A DNA stretch of 44,245 nt from an uncultured Christensenellaceae bacterium (GTDB lineage Bacteria; Bacillota; Clostridia; Christensenellales; Christensenellaceae), in assembly GCA_934373295.1 (NCBI GenBank), contig CAKROK010000011.1:1-44245 (forward strand). The letters are read 5' to 3'. Each line of letters starts with the position of its first letter. The stretch's first letter is position 1. The notes beneath the pieces were generated by a model. That model was not told the origin of the DNA, made no database searches, and saw only the letters and a list, made by a program, of their open reading frames with translations. Positions 1 to 7,429 of the stretch are shown here, piece after piece. A program made the position numbers and the translations under genes.

Positions 1-153
1 ACAACTCAACCTTAACACAGTTCCTTCCTATTCGCTACTCTTTTTTTCTTTTGTCACACATCATTGTATCACCTACAGGCTTGACAGATACTTTATTATA
101 TTTGCCCTTGACAAAATATCCCGCAGGCTTTATAATTAACACGTTGTCAAGAT
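1..153. other. Gene-free left edge
   Basis: No reading frame with a ribosome binding site is visible. The only recognisable element is the consensus promoter at 108-136 in front of the tRNA gene. Confidence 0.6.
108..136 (+). promoter_or_regulatory. Sigma-A promoter of tRNA-Leu
   Basis: TTGACA (108-113) and TATAAT (131-136) match the vegetative consensus perfectly and are separated by 17 nt. The mature tRNA begins 18 nt after the -10 box, as expected for a stable-RNA promoter. Confidence 0.9.
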
Positions 154-236
154 GCGGTCTTGGCGGAATAGGCAGACGCGCACGTTTGAGGGGCGTGTGG
201 GCAACCGTACCGGTTCAAGTCCGGTAGACCGCACCA
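154..236 (+). tRNA. tRNA-Leu (anticodon GAG)
   Basis: A 7-bp acceptor stem pairs GCGGTCT (154-160) with AGACCGC (226-232), followed by discriminator A and an encoded CCA (234-236). The anticodon stem CACGT/GCGTG closes the loop TTGAGGG, giving anticodon GAG, which reads CUC and CUU. The long variable arm and the G-rich D-loop fit a class II leucine tRNA. The T-arm CCGG-TTCAAGT-CCGG is canonical. A perfect promoter lies upstream and a terminator immediately downstream, so it is transcribed alone. Confidence 0.96.
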
Positions 237-274
237 AAAACCGACAAATCAATTTATTGGTTTGTCGGTTTTTA
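237..274 (+). terminator. Intrinsic terminator after tRNA-Leu
   Basis: An A-run plus CCGACAAA (241-248) pairs with TTTGTCGG (261-268), followed by a T-run. It lies directly behind the tRNA CCA end. Confidence 0.9.
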
Positions 275-560
275 CTTATTCACTTTTTACTCTTCACTTT
301 TCACTAAAAATTCCGGTCGGTTTTTGGAAAGTAATAAGTAAAAGTGAAAAGTGAAGAAGTGAAAGATGTATAATAAAAGTAGACATCCTAAAAAACCGCA
401 TTAAAACAACCACGATCCCCCTCCAAAAGCTGATTTTTATACTCAAGTCCGTTTGACATGGTTTTTTACAAAAAATAAATGGATTTTCTCGCTGTTTTAT
501 GAGATAATATATAGAAATAAGCATGGGCGCGGCGCCCGAATATTTTCGTGAGGTAAATGA
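275..560. other. Intergenic region with a 14-bp inverted repeat
   Basis: CTTCACTTTTCACT (292-305) is perfectly complementary to 343-356, giving a long AT-rich hairpin with a 37-nt loop. The flanking sequence continues the imperfect symmetry, with CTTATT near 275 and AATAAG near 333. TTGACA at 453-458 could be a -35 box for the next gene, but its -10 box is poor. No convincing gene is present. Confidence 0.5.
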
Positions 561-1088
561 ATGGCTGAAAATAAAGATATCTTAAATGAAACTTTAGATG
601 AAACTGTAAATGAGAGCATAGACGAAAGCGTATCTGCGGCGCAAACGGTTGAGGCGGAGCAGGTCGAAGATCAGACGGAAAAGCCCGCGGCGGCGGACGA
701 GACGGCCGTTTCGGTGACGGACGACGCTTCGGATGATGAAGATGACGACGATGACGACGGCAGCGCGGAATATGAAAACGACTTCTTTAAAAAGCTGGCC
801 GAGCTTCCGCCAAAAAAGGCAAAGGCATTTCAGATAGTTTACGGCATAGTCTGCGGCGTGCTCTGCTTCGGCGCACTGTGCGTGGAACAGTTCTTCCCCA
901 GGATAGACCAGCTTGTCAAATACGTCATATTGGGCGTGGTCGTGATACTCATTTTCCTGAGCTTTAACATGGGTAAAAAGACAAAGTGGGACATGATACC
1001 CTATCGCGTCGGCCTTGCCTGTGGCATTGGCTTAGGTATAATAATTTATACTGTTTATCTTATCGTGACCGGACAGAAGCTGTTCTAA
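561..1088 (+). CDS. Acidic-N-terminus membrane protein, unknown function
   Basis: The protein has 175 residues. The first ~85 form a highly acidic, low-complexity, probably disordered cytoplasmic region ending in a run of Asp and Glu. Three hydrophobic segments follow, at about 92-112, 120-138 and 150-170. GAGGT just upstream of the ATG acts as Shine-Dalgarno site. I do not recognise the family. The acidic tail ahead of a small three-helix membrane domain suggests an anchored interaction surface, but this is inference. The gene stands alone, with a terminator-like hairpin behind it at 1105-1132. Confidence 0.75.
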   Translation: MAENKDILNETLDETVNESIDESVSAAQTVEAEQVEDQTEKPAAADETAVSVTDDASDDEDDDDDDGSAEYENDFFKKLAELPPKKAKAFQIVYGIVCGVLCFGALCVEQFFPRIDQLVKYVILGVVVILIFLSFNMGKKTKWDMIPYRVGLACGIGLGIIIYTVYLIVTGQKLF

Positions 1089-1104
1089 ATTTTTATAGTA
1101 GATA

Positions 1105-1140
1105 AAACCGTCGGGGGATACTTCGGCGGTTTATGATTTT
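1105..1140 (+). terminator. Probable terminator after the acidic membrane protein
   Basis: AAACCG (1105-1110) pairs with CGGTTT (1127-1132), with extra G-C pairs inside. The downstream sequence ATGATTTTT is a weak T-tract. Confidence 0.5.
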
Positions 1141-1164
1141 TGAATTAATGCGGAGGATCATTTG

Positions 1165-2070
1165 ATGAAGGGAAAGATGTACAGCGTCAAAATACCCGCG
1201 ACGAGCGCGAATATGGGCGTGGGCTTTGACTCGACGGGGCTTGCGATAGAGCTGTATAATGAGATACATTTTTTTGAAATAGAGGAGCCGCTCGTGATAG
1301 AGACGGATAAGCCAGAGACGAACGTCCCGAAAGACAGGCGCAATCTCATATACCGCGCGGCGAAATACACCGCGGAGAAGTTTAATAAAAAGCTCCCCGG
1401 ATTATATATGAAGCAGTTTGACAGCATCCCATCCACGCGCGGGCTGGGCAGCTCCGCCGCGTGCATAGTGGGCGGCATATGCATTGCCGATACACTGCTC
1501 GAGCTGAATTTGGACAGAACGCAGATGTTAAACATCGCCACGGAGTTAGAGGGACATCCGGATAACGTCGCGCCCGCGATCTTCGGCGGCGTGTGCATAA
1601 GCGCAGTGGACGGCGGAAAGGTCGTTTCTCATCCCATACCCATCCGCGACGATCTCTCCGTCGCCGTGCTGATACCTTCCTTTACGCTTTCTACCAAAAA
1701 GGCGCGCTCGGTTCTCCCCGAGCAGGTGAGCATGGCGGACGCCATAAACAACATATCTAGGGAGGGTATGCTAATATCTGCGCTTTATTCGGGAAACTAT
1801 GACCTACTTTCGACAGCGCTTCAGGACAGGCTGCACCAGCCCTATAGAAAGCGCCTTATCGCGGGATATGACAAGGTGACCAAGATATCCGGCGAGTGCG
1901 GCGCGTATGCGAGCTGCATCTCGGGCGCGGGCCCGACGATATTGTCCTTTTTCCCCGCGAACGGCGACATCGAGGATGTGTTAAATTCACGTCTTTCGCA
2001 GATCGCGGGCGGCTGGCGCGCAATCGTCGCGCCCTTTGACAGGCAGGGGTACACATTAAAGGAGCTTTAA
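1165..2070 (+). CDS. thrB: Homoserine kinase
   Basis: Homoserine kinase phosphorylates L-homoserine with ATP in the threonine branch of the aspartate pathway; it is a cytoplasmic GHMP-family enzyme. The N-terminal PATSANMGVGFDSTGLA segment and the GHMP ATP-binding loop (RGLGSSAA, about residues 90-97) are intact. The C-terminal SGAGPTI motif near residue 255 completes the family signature. At 301 residues it is the normal length. ATG at 1165 is preferred over the in-frame TTG at 1162 because GGAGGA (1152-1157) then lies 7 nt away. No hom or thrC is adjacent, so the pathway genes are dispersed in this genome. Confidence 0.95.
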   Translation: MKGKMYSVKIPATSANMGVGFDSTGLAIELYNEIHFFEIEEPLVIETDKPETNVPKDRRNLIYRAAKYTAEKFNKKLPGLYMKQFDSIPSTRGLGSSAACIVGGICIADTLLELNLDRTQMLNIATELEGHPDNVAPAIFGGVCISAVDGGKVVSHPIPIRDDLSVAVLIPSFTLSTKKARSVLPEQVSMADAINNISREGMLISALYSGNYDLLSTALQDRLHQPYRKRLIAGYDKVTKISGECGAYASCISGAGPTILSFFPANGDIEDVLNSRLSQIAGGWRAIVAPFDRQGYTLKEL

Positions 2071-2085
2071 GCGCATATTTTTAGA

Positions 2086-2114
2086 TTATTTGTGCGCATA
2101 TGCGTGTATATAAT
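2086..2114 (+). promoter_or_regulatory. Promoter and palindrome, first membrane paralogue
   Basis: TATAAT at 2109-2114 has a poor -35 (TTATTT, 2086-2091). Between them lies the perfect 10-bp palindrome CGCATATGCG (2095-2104), a possible operator. From 2092 to the start codon the sequence matches 2918-2997 almost exactly. Confidence 0.5.
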
Positions 2115-2174
2115 AGTTATTGAAGAGCTGAAAGCATAAATAACCTGCATAAAAAATAAGGAGGATACATTATG
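2092..2174 (+). repeat. Duplicated leader, copy 1
   Basis: About 80 bp from GTGCGCATATGCG through the ribosome binding site and ATG is repeated at 2918-3000 without indels and with only a few substitutions. Confidence 0.9.
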
Positions 2175-2828
2175 ACAAACTTTTATTTTCCCTCGTCCGA
2201 CGCGGAGGTGTTCAACATCTTTATGACCGTGTATATGGGAGCTTTGCTGTTCATTGGGCTGGGGATGTTTATCATCCAGTACATATTTAACGGCATAGCG
2301 ACGTATAACATGGCGAAAAGACGGGGCGTGAGCGCGCCCTATACGGCGTTCATACCCTTTGCGCGCTTCTTTTTGACGGGCAAGCTCGCGGAGCAGTTTG
2401 AGCTCGCGCAGTACGGCAGGACGAGAAAGCACAGCGTTCGTCTGGTCGTGACGGGGTCGATAGTGTCCGTGGCGGTGATCGCGTTTTTCGGCGTATTTTT
2501 CCCGTTTATGAATAATGCGTTCACGACGCTGCCCATGATCGAGGAGGGCGCTGCATCGGGCATGAGCGTGATATATTCCTCCGGCTTGCTTTTGGTATTC
2601 TCGCTGATATTGATGGTAGCATCGTATCTGTACGTATTTTTCAACGCAATGGCGAATTACAAGATATTCAGGTCGCAGAATCCGCGTACCTGTGTACTTT
2701 TCACCATACTTTCACTCGTGATAAACCCGTTTTCCTGCTTCGCGCTGTTTGCGCAGAGAAAGAGAGACGACGGCTTTATTGAGCTAAACGATAAGTTCGG
2801 CGCACAAAACGCGCAGTATCAGGCGTAA
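2172..2828 (+). CDS. Four-helix membrane protein, copy 1 of a tandem pair
   Basis: The protein has 218 residues with about four hydrophobic segments, near 17-42, 88-112, 132-162 and 172-192. A conserved amphipathic stretch after helix 1 contains MAKRRGVSAPYTAFIPFARF. The C-terminus, QRKRDDGFIELND, is polar and probably cytoplasmic. GGAGGATACATT supplies a strong Shine-Dalgarno site. The next gene is a paralogue with near-identical blocks in the middle and at the C-terminus, while helices 1, 2 and 3 have diverged. I do not recognise a named family. Its own promoter and a following hairpin suggest independent transcription. Confidence 0.8.
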   Translation: MTNFYFPSSDAEVFNIFMTVYMGALLFIGLGMFIIQYIFNGIATYNMAKRRGVSAPYTAFIPFARFFLTGKLAEQFELAQYGRTRKHSVRLVVTGSIVSVAVIAFFGVFFPFMNNAFTTLPMIEEGAASGMSVIYSSGLLLVFSLILMVASYLYVFFNAMANYKIFRSQNPRTCVLFTILSLVINPFSCFALFAQRKRDDGFIELNDKFGAQNAQYQA

Positions 2829-2836
2829 CCGCATTT

Positions 2837-2888
2837 TAAAGGCTGATGATTTCTGTATATTATATATGCAGAGGGCGTCGGCCTTTTG
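2837..2888 (+). terminator. Probable terminator between the paralogues
   Basis: AAAGGCTGA pairs with TCGGCCTTTT (one G-T pair). A second pairing, CTGTATAT with ATATATGCAG, lies inside the loop. It ends with a short T-run. Confidence 0.55.
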
Positions 2889-2911
2889 CGCTTAATGCGC
2901 ATTATTATAGA

Positions 2912-2940
2912 TTGATAGTGCGCATATGCGTGTATATAAT
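2912..2940 (+). promoter_or_regulatory. Promoter and palindrome, second membrane paralogue
   Basis: TTGATA (2912-2917) and TATAAT (2935-2940) are spaced by 17 nt. The palindrome CGCATATGCG (2921-2930) lies in the spacer, where a bound repressor would block RNA polymerase. Confidence 0.7.
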
Positions 2941-3000
2941 AGTTATTGAAGAGCTGTAAGCATCAATAACCCGCATAAGAAATAAGGAGGATACATTATG
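2918..3000 (+). repeat. Duplicated leader, copy 2
   Basis: Second copy of the 80-bp promoter, 5'-UTR and ribosome binding site unit found at 2092-2174. Its position fixes the second gene start at 2998. Confidence 0.9.
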
Positions 3001-3663
3001 ACAAGCTTTGATTTTCCCTCGCCTGATTCGGAGGTATTTACTATCTTTTTCTCCGTATATACCGGAATAATGCTGTTTATCGCATTGAGCGCATATATCG
3101 TAGACTACGTGTTTAACGGCATAGCGACGTATAACATGGCGAAAAGACGGGGCGTGAGCGCGCCGTATACGGCGTTCATACCATTTGCGCGTTTCTTTTT
3201 GACGGGCAAGCTCGCGGAGCAATTTGAGCTCGCGCAGTACGGCAGGACGAGAAAGCACAGCGTTCGTCTGGTCGTGACGGGGTCGCTTGTGTCCGTGTTT
3301 GTGCTCGCATATGTCGGTCTTGCGATAATGCTGTTCGCGAATATACTGTCATACTTGCCGAACATAGCCTCGGAGGGTGATTTTTCCGGAGGCGCGATAG
3401 CATATACGCTGTTCAACTTCGGGGCGATATGGATAGCTTCTATAGGAATGATGATCTCGGCGGTTTTCTATGCGTTTTATAACGGCATGGCACTGTATAA
3501 GGTTTTCAGGTCGCAAAATCCGCGTACCTGTGTACTTTTCACCATACTTTCACTCGTCGTAAGCCCGTTTTCGAGCTTTGCGCTGTTCGCGCAGAGAAAG
3601 AGAGACGACGGCTTTATTGAGCTAAACGACAGGTTCGGAGCACAGGGCGCGCAGCAATTTTAA
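2998..3663 (+). CDS. Four-helix membrane protein, copy 2 of a tandem pair
   Basis: The protein has 221 residues and is a paralogue of the preceding gene. DNA is nearly identical over about 3114-3290 (after helix 1) and about 3508-3640 (last helix and C-terminus). The segment between, covering helices 2 and 3, is unrelated at DNA level but keeps the hydrophobic pattern. This mosaic suggests gene conversion or selection to keep the polar parts constant. GGAGGATACATT precedes the ATG, and a strong terminator follows at 3685. The function is unknown. Confidence 0.8.
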   Translation: MTSFDFPSPDSEVFTIFFSVYTGIMLFIALSAYIVDYVFNGIATYNMAKRRGVSAPYTAFIPFARFFLTGKLAEQFELAQYGRTRKHSVRLVVTGSLVSVFVLAYVGLAIMLFANILSYLPNIASEGDFSGGAIAYTLFNFGAIWIASIGMMISAVFYAFYNGMALYKVFRSQNPRTCVLFTILSLVVSPFSSFALFAQRKRDDGFIELNDRFGAQGAQQF

Positions 3664-3684
3664 AAGATTAAGACTTGATTTATC

Positions 3685-3726
3685 AGACCAAAGGCTCGTG
3701 CCTGTCAAGCGGACCTTTGGTCTTTT
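3685..3726 (+). terminator. Intrinsic terminator after the membrane paralogues
   Basis: AGACCAAAGG pairs perfectly with CCTTTGGTCT (10 bp), followed by TTTTCTTT. Confidence 0.9.
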
Positions 3727-3780
3727 CTTTTGCGCATCATAGTGCTATAATAATGAAGATAATCTTTCGGGAGGTCAAAA

Positions 3781-4337
3781 TGGAGCTGCTTGACATAGTT
3801 GACGAAAACGGCATACCCACGGGCAGAACGATAGAGCGCACGCTCGCCCACGCGACAGGCGCGCCGCACAGGACCTCTCACGTATGGCTGCTTAGAAAAA
3901 CCCCCGAGGGAAAGACGGAGATATTGCTGCAAAAGCGCAGCGCTGATAAGGACTGTTTTCCGAATTGTTATGACATTTCCAGCGCGGGGCATATCCCCGC
4001 GGGCAGCGATTATATCCCATCTGCACTGCGCGAGCTTAAAGAGGAATTGGGCATTACCGCGCGGGCGGACGAGCTCATATACATAGGCAGCCGCCACGCG
4101 AGCTTCACGCAGGAGTTCTACGGCAAGCCCTTTAAAGACGACCAGTTTTGCAGGATATACCTGCTCATAAAAGATATTGCTGATATGCACATGACCCTTC
4201 AAAAGGAGGAGATAAGCGAAGTCATGTGGATGACGCTTTCGGACTGCATCACGGCGGTGAGACACAATACCATTCCCAGCTGCATCGCGCTCGAGGAGCT
4301 TTTGTTGATAAGGGATTGGTGCGACAAAAACTATTGA
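3781..4337 (+). CDS. Nudix hydrolase (isopentenyl-diphosphate-isomerase-like subgroup)
   Basis: The protein has 185 residues. It starts at ATG 3781 after GGGAGGTCAAA; the longer open frame upstream has no ribosome binding site and overlaps the terminator. The Nudix box at about residues 65-87 ends in the intact metal-binding part RELKEELGI. The first Glu of the canonical G-x5-E is replaced by Ser (GHIPAGS). The layout resembles the Idi/YfcD type, which has DIVDENG near the N-terminus. The substrate cannot be told from sequence; isopentenyl diphosphate or a nucleotide derivative is possible. The L,D-transpeptidase gene starts 12 nt after the stop, so the two are probably co-transcribed. Confidence 0.88.
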
Positions 4338-4349
4338 GGAGAGACTGTT

Positions 4350-5402
4350 TTGAAAAGACGCATTATCTGTATCGCCCTTTGCGTGGCGCTTTGCCTTTGT
4401 GCGCTTGCCTGCGCGAATGAAGCCCCCGCTTTGAGCGCGTTTTCCACGCCCGAACCCACGCCTACGCCCACGCCCACGCCCGAGCCGACGCCTGAACCCA
4501 CGCCTACGCCCATCCCGTTAAAGGAGCTTAAACAGGGAGACAGCGGGGAGGACGTGACGCGCCTTAACGAAAGGCTCATCGAGCTGGGATATATCGACGA
4601 GCTTGACGACAAAGGCACGTACGGAGAGGACACCGCGCTCGCCGTGGAGATGTACAGGCTGTTTAACGGCATGACGGCGGGAAGCGACGCGGATATAGCC
4701 ACACTTGAAAAGATATTCGACGAAAATGCAAAGACCTGTGCGGAGGATTTCGCCGTGCTTGCGCCCACCACGCGCATGAGCTTTGAAGAGTTGGTCGCGG
4801 ATAACGGCGTTTACGGCTATCCCGAGGGTTATCCCAAGGAGGGAACGTATAGGATAATCGTTGATGTGGCGAACCAGGTCACGATGGTATACAGCAAGGA
4901 CGAAAACGGGGAATATACCGTCCCCGTTAGGTTTATGTTAAGCTCGACGGGCCTAAACAACGCGACGCCCATAGGGACATTTTCCATGAACAGCTACCGC
5001 GTGCGCTTCAGCAAATTCGTGCGCGATGGCAGGTTCGGGCAGTATTGGACGCAGATATTTAAGGCGTTTTACTTCCATACGATGCTGTATAGCGACTTAA
5101 ACGCCGCGACGTATCTCGAGGATACGTTTAACGAGCTGGGTCAGCCCGCGTCGCACGGATGCGTCAGGCTGACCGTTCCGGATGCGCGCTGGATGTGGTA
5201 TCATATCGCGCCGGGCACGCAGTGCGAGATAAGACACGGCAGTAAGGACGATAAGCAGACGGCGTATATCCGCTCAAAGCTGATTTTGCCCGAGCCGCCG
5301 GAGGAGCACTTGAATCTCGTGGCAGGGCAGTCGCCGTATACGGACGACTGGACGATTGAGGACGTCCCGCACGAGGTGCCGTTCGTCCAGGGCGCGCAAT
5401 AA
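4350..5402 (+). CDS. Lipoprotein L,D-transpeptidase with peptidoglycan-binding domain
   Basis: This 350-residue exported enzyme would cross-link or edit peptidoglycan by L,D-transpeptidation. A signal peptide ends at a probable lipobox (ALAC, Cys21). It is followed by a Thr-Pro-rich linker (about 31-55), a PG_binding_1 domain (about 57-118) and a YkuD catalytic domain (about 165-290). The active-site signature SHGCVRL lies at residues 268-274, with Cys271 as nucleophile. The start is TTG at 4350 with GGAGAG upstream. The Pro-Thr repeat is encoded by near-repetitive CCCACGCCT units, which creates an antisense shadow frame. Confidence 0.93.
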   Translation: MKRRIICIALCVALCLCALACANEAPALSAFSTPEPTPTPTPTPEPTPEPTPTPIPLKELKQGDSGEDVTRLNERLIELGYIDELDDKGTYGEDTALAVEMYRLFNGMTAGSDADIATLEKIFDENAKTCAEDFAVLAPTTRMSFEELVADNGVYGYPEGYPKEGTYRIIVDVANQVTMVYSKDENGEYTVPVRFMLSSTGLNNATPIGTFSMNSYRVRFSKFVRDGRFGQYWTQIFKAFYFHTMLYSDLNAATYLEDTFNELGQPASHGCVRLTVPDARWMWYHIAPGTQCEIRHGSKDDKQTAYIRSKLILPEPPEEHLNLVAGQSPYTDDWTIEDVPHEVPFVQGAQ

Positions 5403-5418
5403 TTGTGAAAAATTGCTC

Positions 5419-5447
5419 TTTAAATATCGGGCGGATTATGATATAAT
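5419..5447 (+). promoter_or_regulatory. Promoter of the yicC-remA-gmk cluster
   Basis: TATAAT (5442-5447) has an extended -10 TG at 5439-5440. A weak -35 (TTTAAA, 5419-5424) lies 17 nt upstream. Confidence 0.6.
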
Positions 5448-5479
5448 AATATGCTGAAAATAAGGCTGGAGGTCTAACC

Positions 5480-6355
5480 ATGAACAGTATGACGGGCTTT
5501 GGCAGAGCCGAAGCGGAAAAATACGGACATAAGATAACTATTGAGTTAAAGAGCGTCAACCACAGGTTTTTAGACCTCAACATGCGCCTTCCCAGATTCT
5601 TAACCTTTTTGGAGGATGAGCTGAGAAGACTGCTTAAAAGCCGCCTTGCGAGGGGCAGAGTAGACGTCTTTGTAAATTACGAGGCGACCGAGAGCAAGGG
5701 AAAGAGCGTAAAACTGGATATGGAGATAGCTAAGGGATATGTCGACGCGGCAAAGCTGCTTTGTGAGCAGACGGGCGTGGTCAACGACTTAACCGCAAGC
5801 ACGCTTTTGCGCCTGCCCGAGGTCATAACCTTTGACGAGGCGCAAAACGACGAGCAGGAGCTTAAAGAAGTGCTCACCACGGCGGCGAACGCAGCCATAG
5901 ATAAGCTCATCGAGGCGAGACGCGCTGAGGGCGAGCGCATAACGAAGGACATATTAGAAAGGGTGGATACGCTGAGCGAAATACGCGACGCGATAGCACA
6001 GCGTGAGCCGCTCGTTGTGGAGGACTACCGCGAAAGGCTCAAGACCAAGCTGGAGGAATACCTCGCGGGAAGTGAGATCGACGCGAACCGCTTTGAGCAG
6101 GAGATACTCTATTTCACGGACAAGGCGAGCATCACGGAGGAGCTCGTCCGCCTGAACAGCCACTTTGAACAGCTAAGGCTGCTCGCGGGCAGTGAAAAGG
6201 AATCGGGCAGGAGCCTGGATTTCCTCGTGCAGGAGCTGAATAGAGAGTTCAACACGATAGGCTCAAAGGCATCCGACACGACCATAACAAAGGCGGTTTT
6301 GGACGCAAAGGCCGAGGTTGAGCGGATAAGGGAGCAGGTCCAGAATATAGAATAA
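5480..6355 (+). CDS. yicC: YicC/YloC family endoribonuclease
   Basis: The protein has 291 residues, the usual length. The N-terminus MNSMTGFGRAE, followed by VNHRFLDLNMRLPR, is diagnostic for YicC_N. The C-terminal DUF1732 part ends with the conserved sequence around ELNREFNTIGSKASD. YicC homologues are endoribonucleases linked to stationary-phase RNA metabolism. It is the first gene of the conserved Firmicute order yicC-remA-gmk-rpoZ-coaBC. GGAGGTC precedes the ATG and remA begins 21 nt after its stop. Confidence 0.95.
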   Translation: MNSMTGFGRAEAEKYGHKITIELKSVNHRFLDLNMRLPRFLTFLEDELRRLLKSRLARGRVDVFVNYEATESKGKSVKLDMEIAKGYVDAAKLLCEQTGVVNDLTASTLLRLPEVITFDEAQNDEQELKEVLTTAANAAIDKLIEARRAEGERITKDILERVDTLSEIRDAIAQREPLVVEDYRERLKTKLEEYLAGSEIDANRFEQEILYFTDKASITEELVRLNSHFEQLRLLAGSEKESGRSLDFLVQELNREFNTIGSKASDTTITKAVLDAKAEVERIREQVQNIE

Positions 6356-6376
6356 AGGGGAAATAAGAGGAAGAAA

Positions 6377-6619
6377 ATGGCGATAAGGCTGGTTAACATA
6401 GGCTTTGGCAACGTCGTCAATGCGGATAGGATAATAGCTGTGATAAGCCCGGATTCCGCCCCGGTAAAGCGCATGGTGACGGACGCCCGCGCCGCGGGCA
6501 GGCTGATAGACGCGACATACGGACGGCGCACGCGCGCGATAGCGGTGATGGACAGCGGGCATGTAGTGCTTTCTCCCGTTCAGCCGGAGACGGTCGCGGG
6601 ACGAGCGCAGAGCGAATAA
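6377..6619 (+). CDS. remA: RemA-family (DUF370) DNA-binding regulator
   Basis: The protein has 80 residues. RLVNIGFGNVV at the start and the central RRTRAIAVMDSGHVVLS segment are hallmarks of RemA, which in Bacillus activates biofilm matrix and osmoprotection genes by wrapping DNA. The Arg-rich segment RMVTDARAAGRLIDATYGRRTR is the DNA-contacting part in known members. It sits between yicC and gmk, its standard place. A good GAGGAAG ribosome binding site is present. Confidence 0.94.
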   Translation: MAIRLVNIGFGNVVNADRIIAVISPDSAPVKRMVTDARAAGRLIDATYGRRTRAIAVMDSGHVVLSPVQPETVAGRAQSE

Positions 6620-6644
6620 TTTTGGCGAAAGGGGATAAAAACTT

Positions 6645-7205
6645 ATGGCAAAGGGAAATCTTTACGTGATATCCGGACCTTCCGGCGCGGGAAAGGGGAC
6701 GATAGTCTCCGAGCTGATGAAAAAGGACGACAAGCTCGCGCTGAGCATATCCTGCACCACGAGATATAAGCGCGATGGCGAGATAGACGGAATACACTAT
6801 TACTTTGTGGATAAAGAGCGCTTCACGCAGATGATAGAGGAAGGAGATTTCCTCGAATATGCACAGGTTTTCGATAATTTCTACGGCACGCCCGTGAGCA
6901 AGGTGAATGAAAAGCGCGAGGGCGGCTATGACGTGATACTTGAAATCGACGTCCAGGGCGCATTGCAGGTTAAGAAAAAGGCGGAGGACGCCAAGCTCAT
7001 ATTCATACTTCCCCCCAGTAAGGAGGTTTTGCGCCAAAGGCTCACGGGGAGAAACACCGAGACGCCCGAGCAGGTGGAAAAGCGGCTCGCCAAGGCGGAA
7101 AAAGAGATGAGCCTTAAAGACAGATACGACTACAGCGTGGTAAACGACGACCTTGATACTGCGGTAAACGAGGTCTATGATATAATAAAAAACAACAGAA
7201 ATTGA
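6645..7205 (+). CDS. gmk: Guanylate kinase
   Basis: This 186-residue enzyme converts GMP and ATP to GDP and ADP. The P-loop SGPSGAGKGT lies near residues 10-19. The GMP-binding region includes SCTTRYKRDGEIDGIHYYFV; standard members have TRxPRxGE, so the Pro is replaced by Tyr-Lys here. The lid motif RLTGRNTETPEQVEKRL is intact. It lies 25 nt downstream of remA and 32 nt upstream of rpoZ in the same operon. Confidence 0.96.
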   Translation: MAKGNLYVISGPSGAGKGTIVSELMKKDDKLALSISCTTRYKRDGEIDGIHYYFVDKERFTQMIEEGDFLEYAQVFDNFYGTPVSKVNEKREGGYDVILEIDVQGALQVKKKAEDAKLIFILPPSKEVLRQRLTGRNTETPEQVEKRLAKAEKEMSLKDRYDYSVVNDDLDTAVNEVYDIIKNNRN

Positions 7206-7237
7206 CGATTTTTTATAAGGAAAGGACGTTTTAAAAT

Positions 7238-7429
7238 ATGTTTCAGCCCGAATTAGACGACATCATGGAAAAGGTGGATTGCAGGTATACCCTCATTGTT
7301 GAGATAGCTAAGCGTGCGCGTCAGCTCATCGACGGCGCGGAGCCGCTCACGGAGGAGGTCAACCCTAACCCCGTTTCCCAGGCAATCGAGGAGATAATCG
7401 AAGATAAGATAACCTATGTCAGGTCATAA
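7238..7429 (+). CDS. rpoZ: RNA polymerase omega subunit
   Basis: The protein has 63 residues. The pattern CRYTLIVEIAKRARQL, followed later by VSQAIEEI, is typical of the short Firmicute omega subunit, which helps assemble the beta-prime subunit. The last 14 nt overlap the start of coaBC, indicating translational coupling. AAGGAC precedes the ATG. Confidence 0.93.
   Translation: MFQPELDDIMEKVDCRYTLIVEIAKRARQLIDGAEPLTEEVNPNPVSQAIEEIIEDKITYVRS

Noticed and set aside
81..103. Second TTGACA (81-86) before tRNA-Leu
   Set aside because: No -10 box at a workable distance; the promoter at 108-136 is perfect.
1162..1164. TTG as the start of thrB
   Set aside because: ATG at 1165 follows directly and has ideal spacing to GGAGGA.
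2067..3258. Two minus-strand frames with matching N-termini (2067-2432 and 2905-3258)
   Set aside because: They are antisense to the duplicated membrane genes; their similarity comes from the near-identical DNA of the paralogues.
3705..4265. 186-residue minus-strand frame
   Set aside because: Antisense shadow of the Nudix gene, overlapping its upstream terminator, with no ribosome binding site.
4331..4777. 148-residue minus-strand Ser/Gly/Val-rich frame
   Set aside because: Produced by the Pro-Thr-encoding repeats of the L,D-transpeptidase on the opposite strand.
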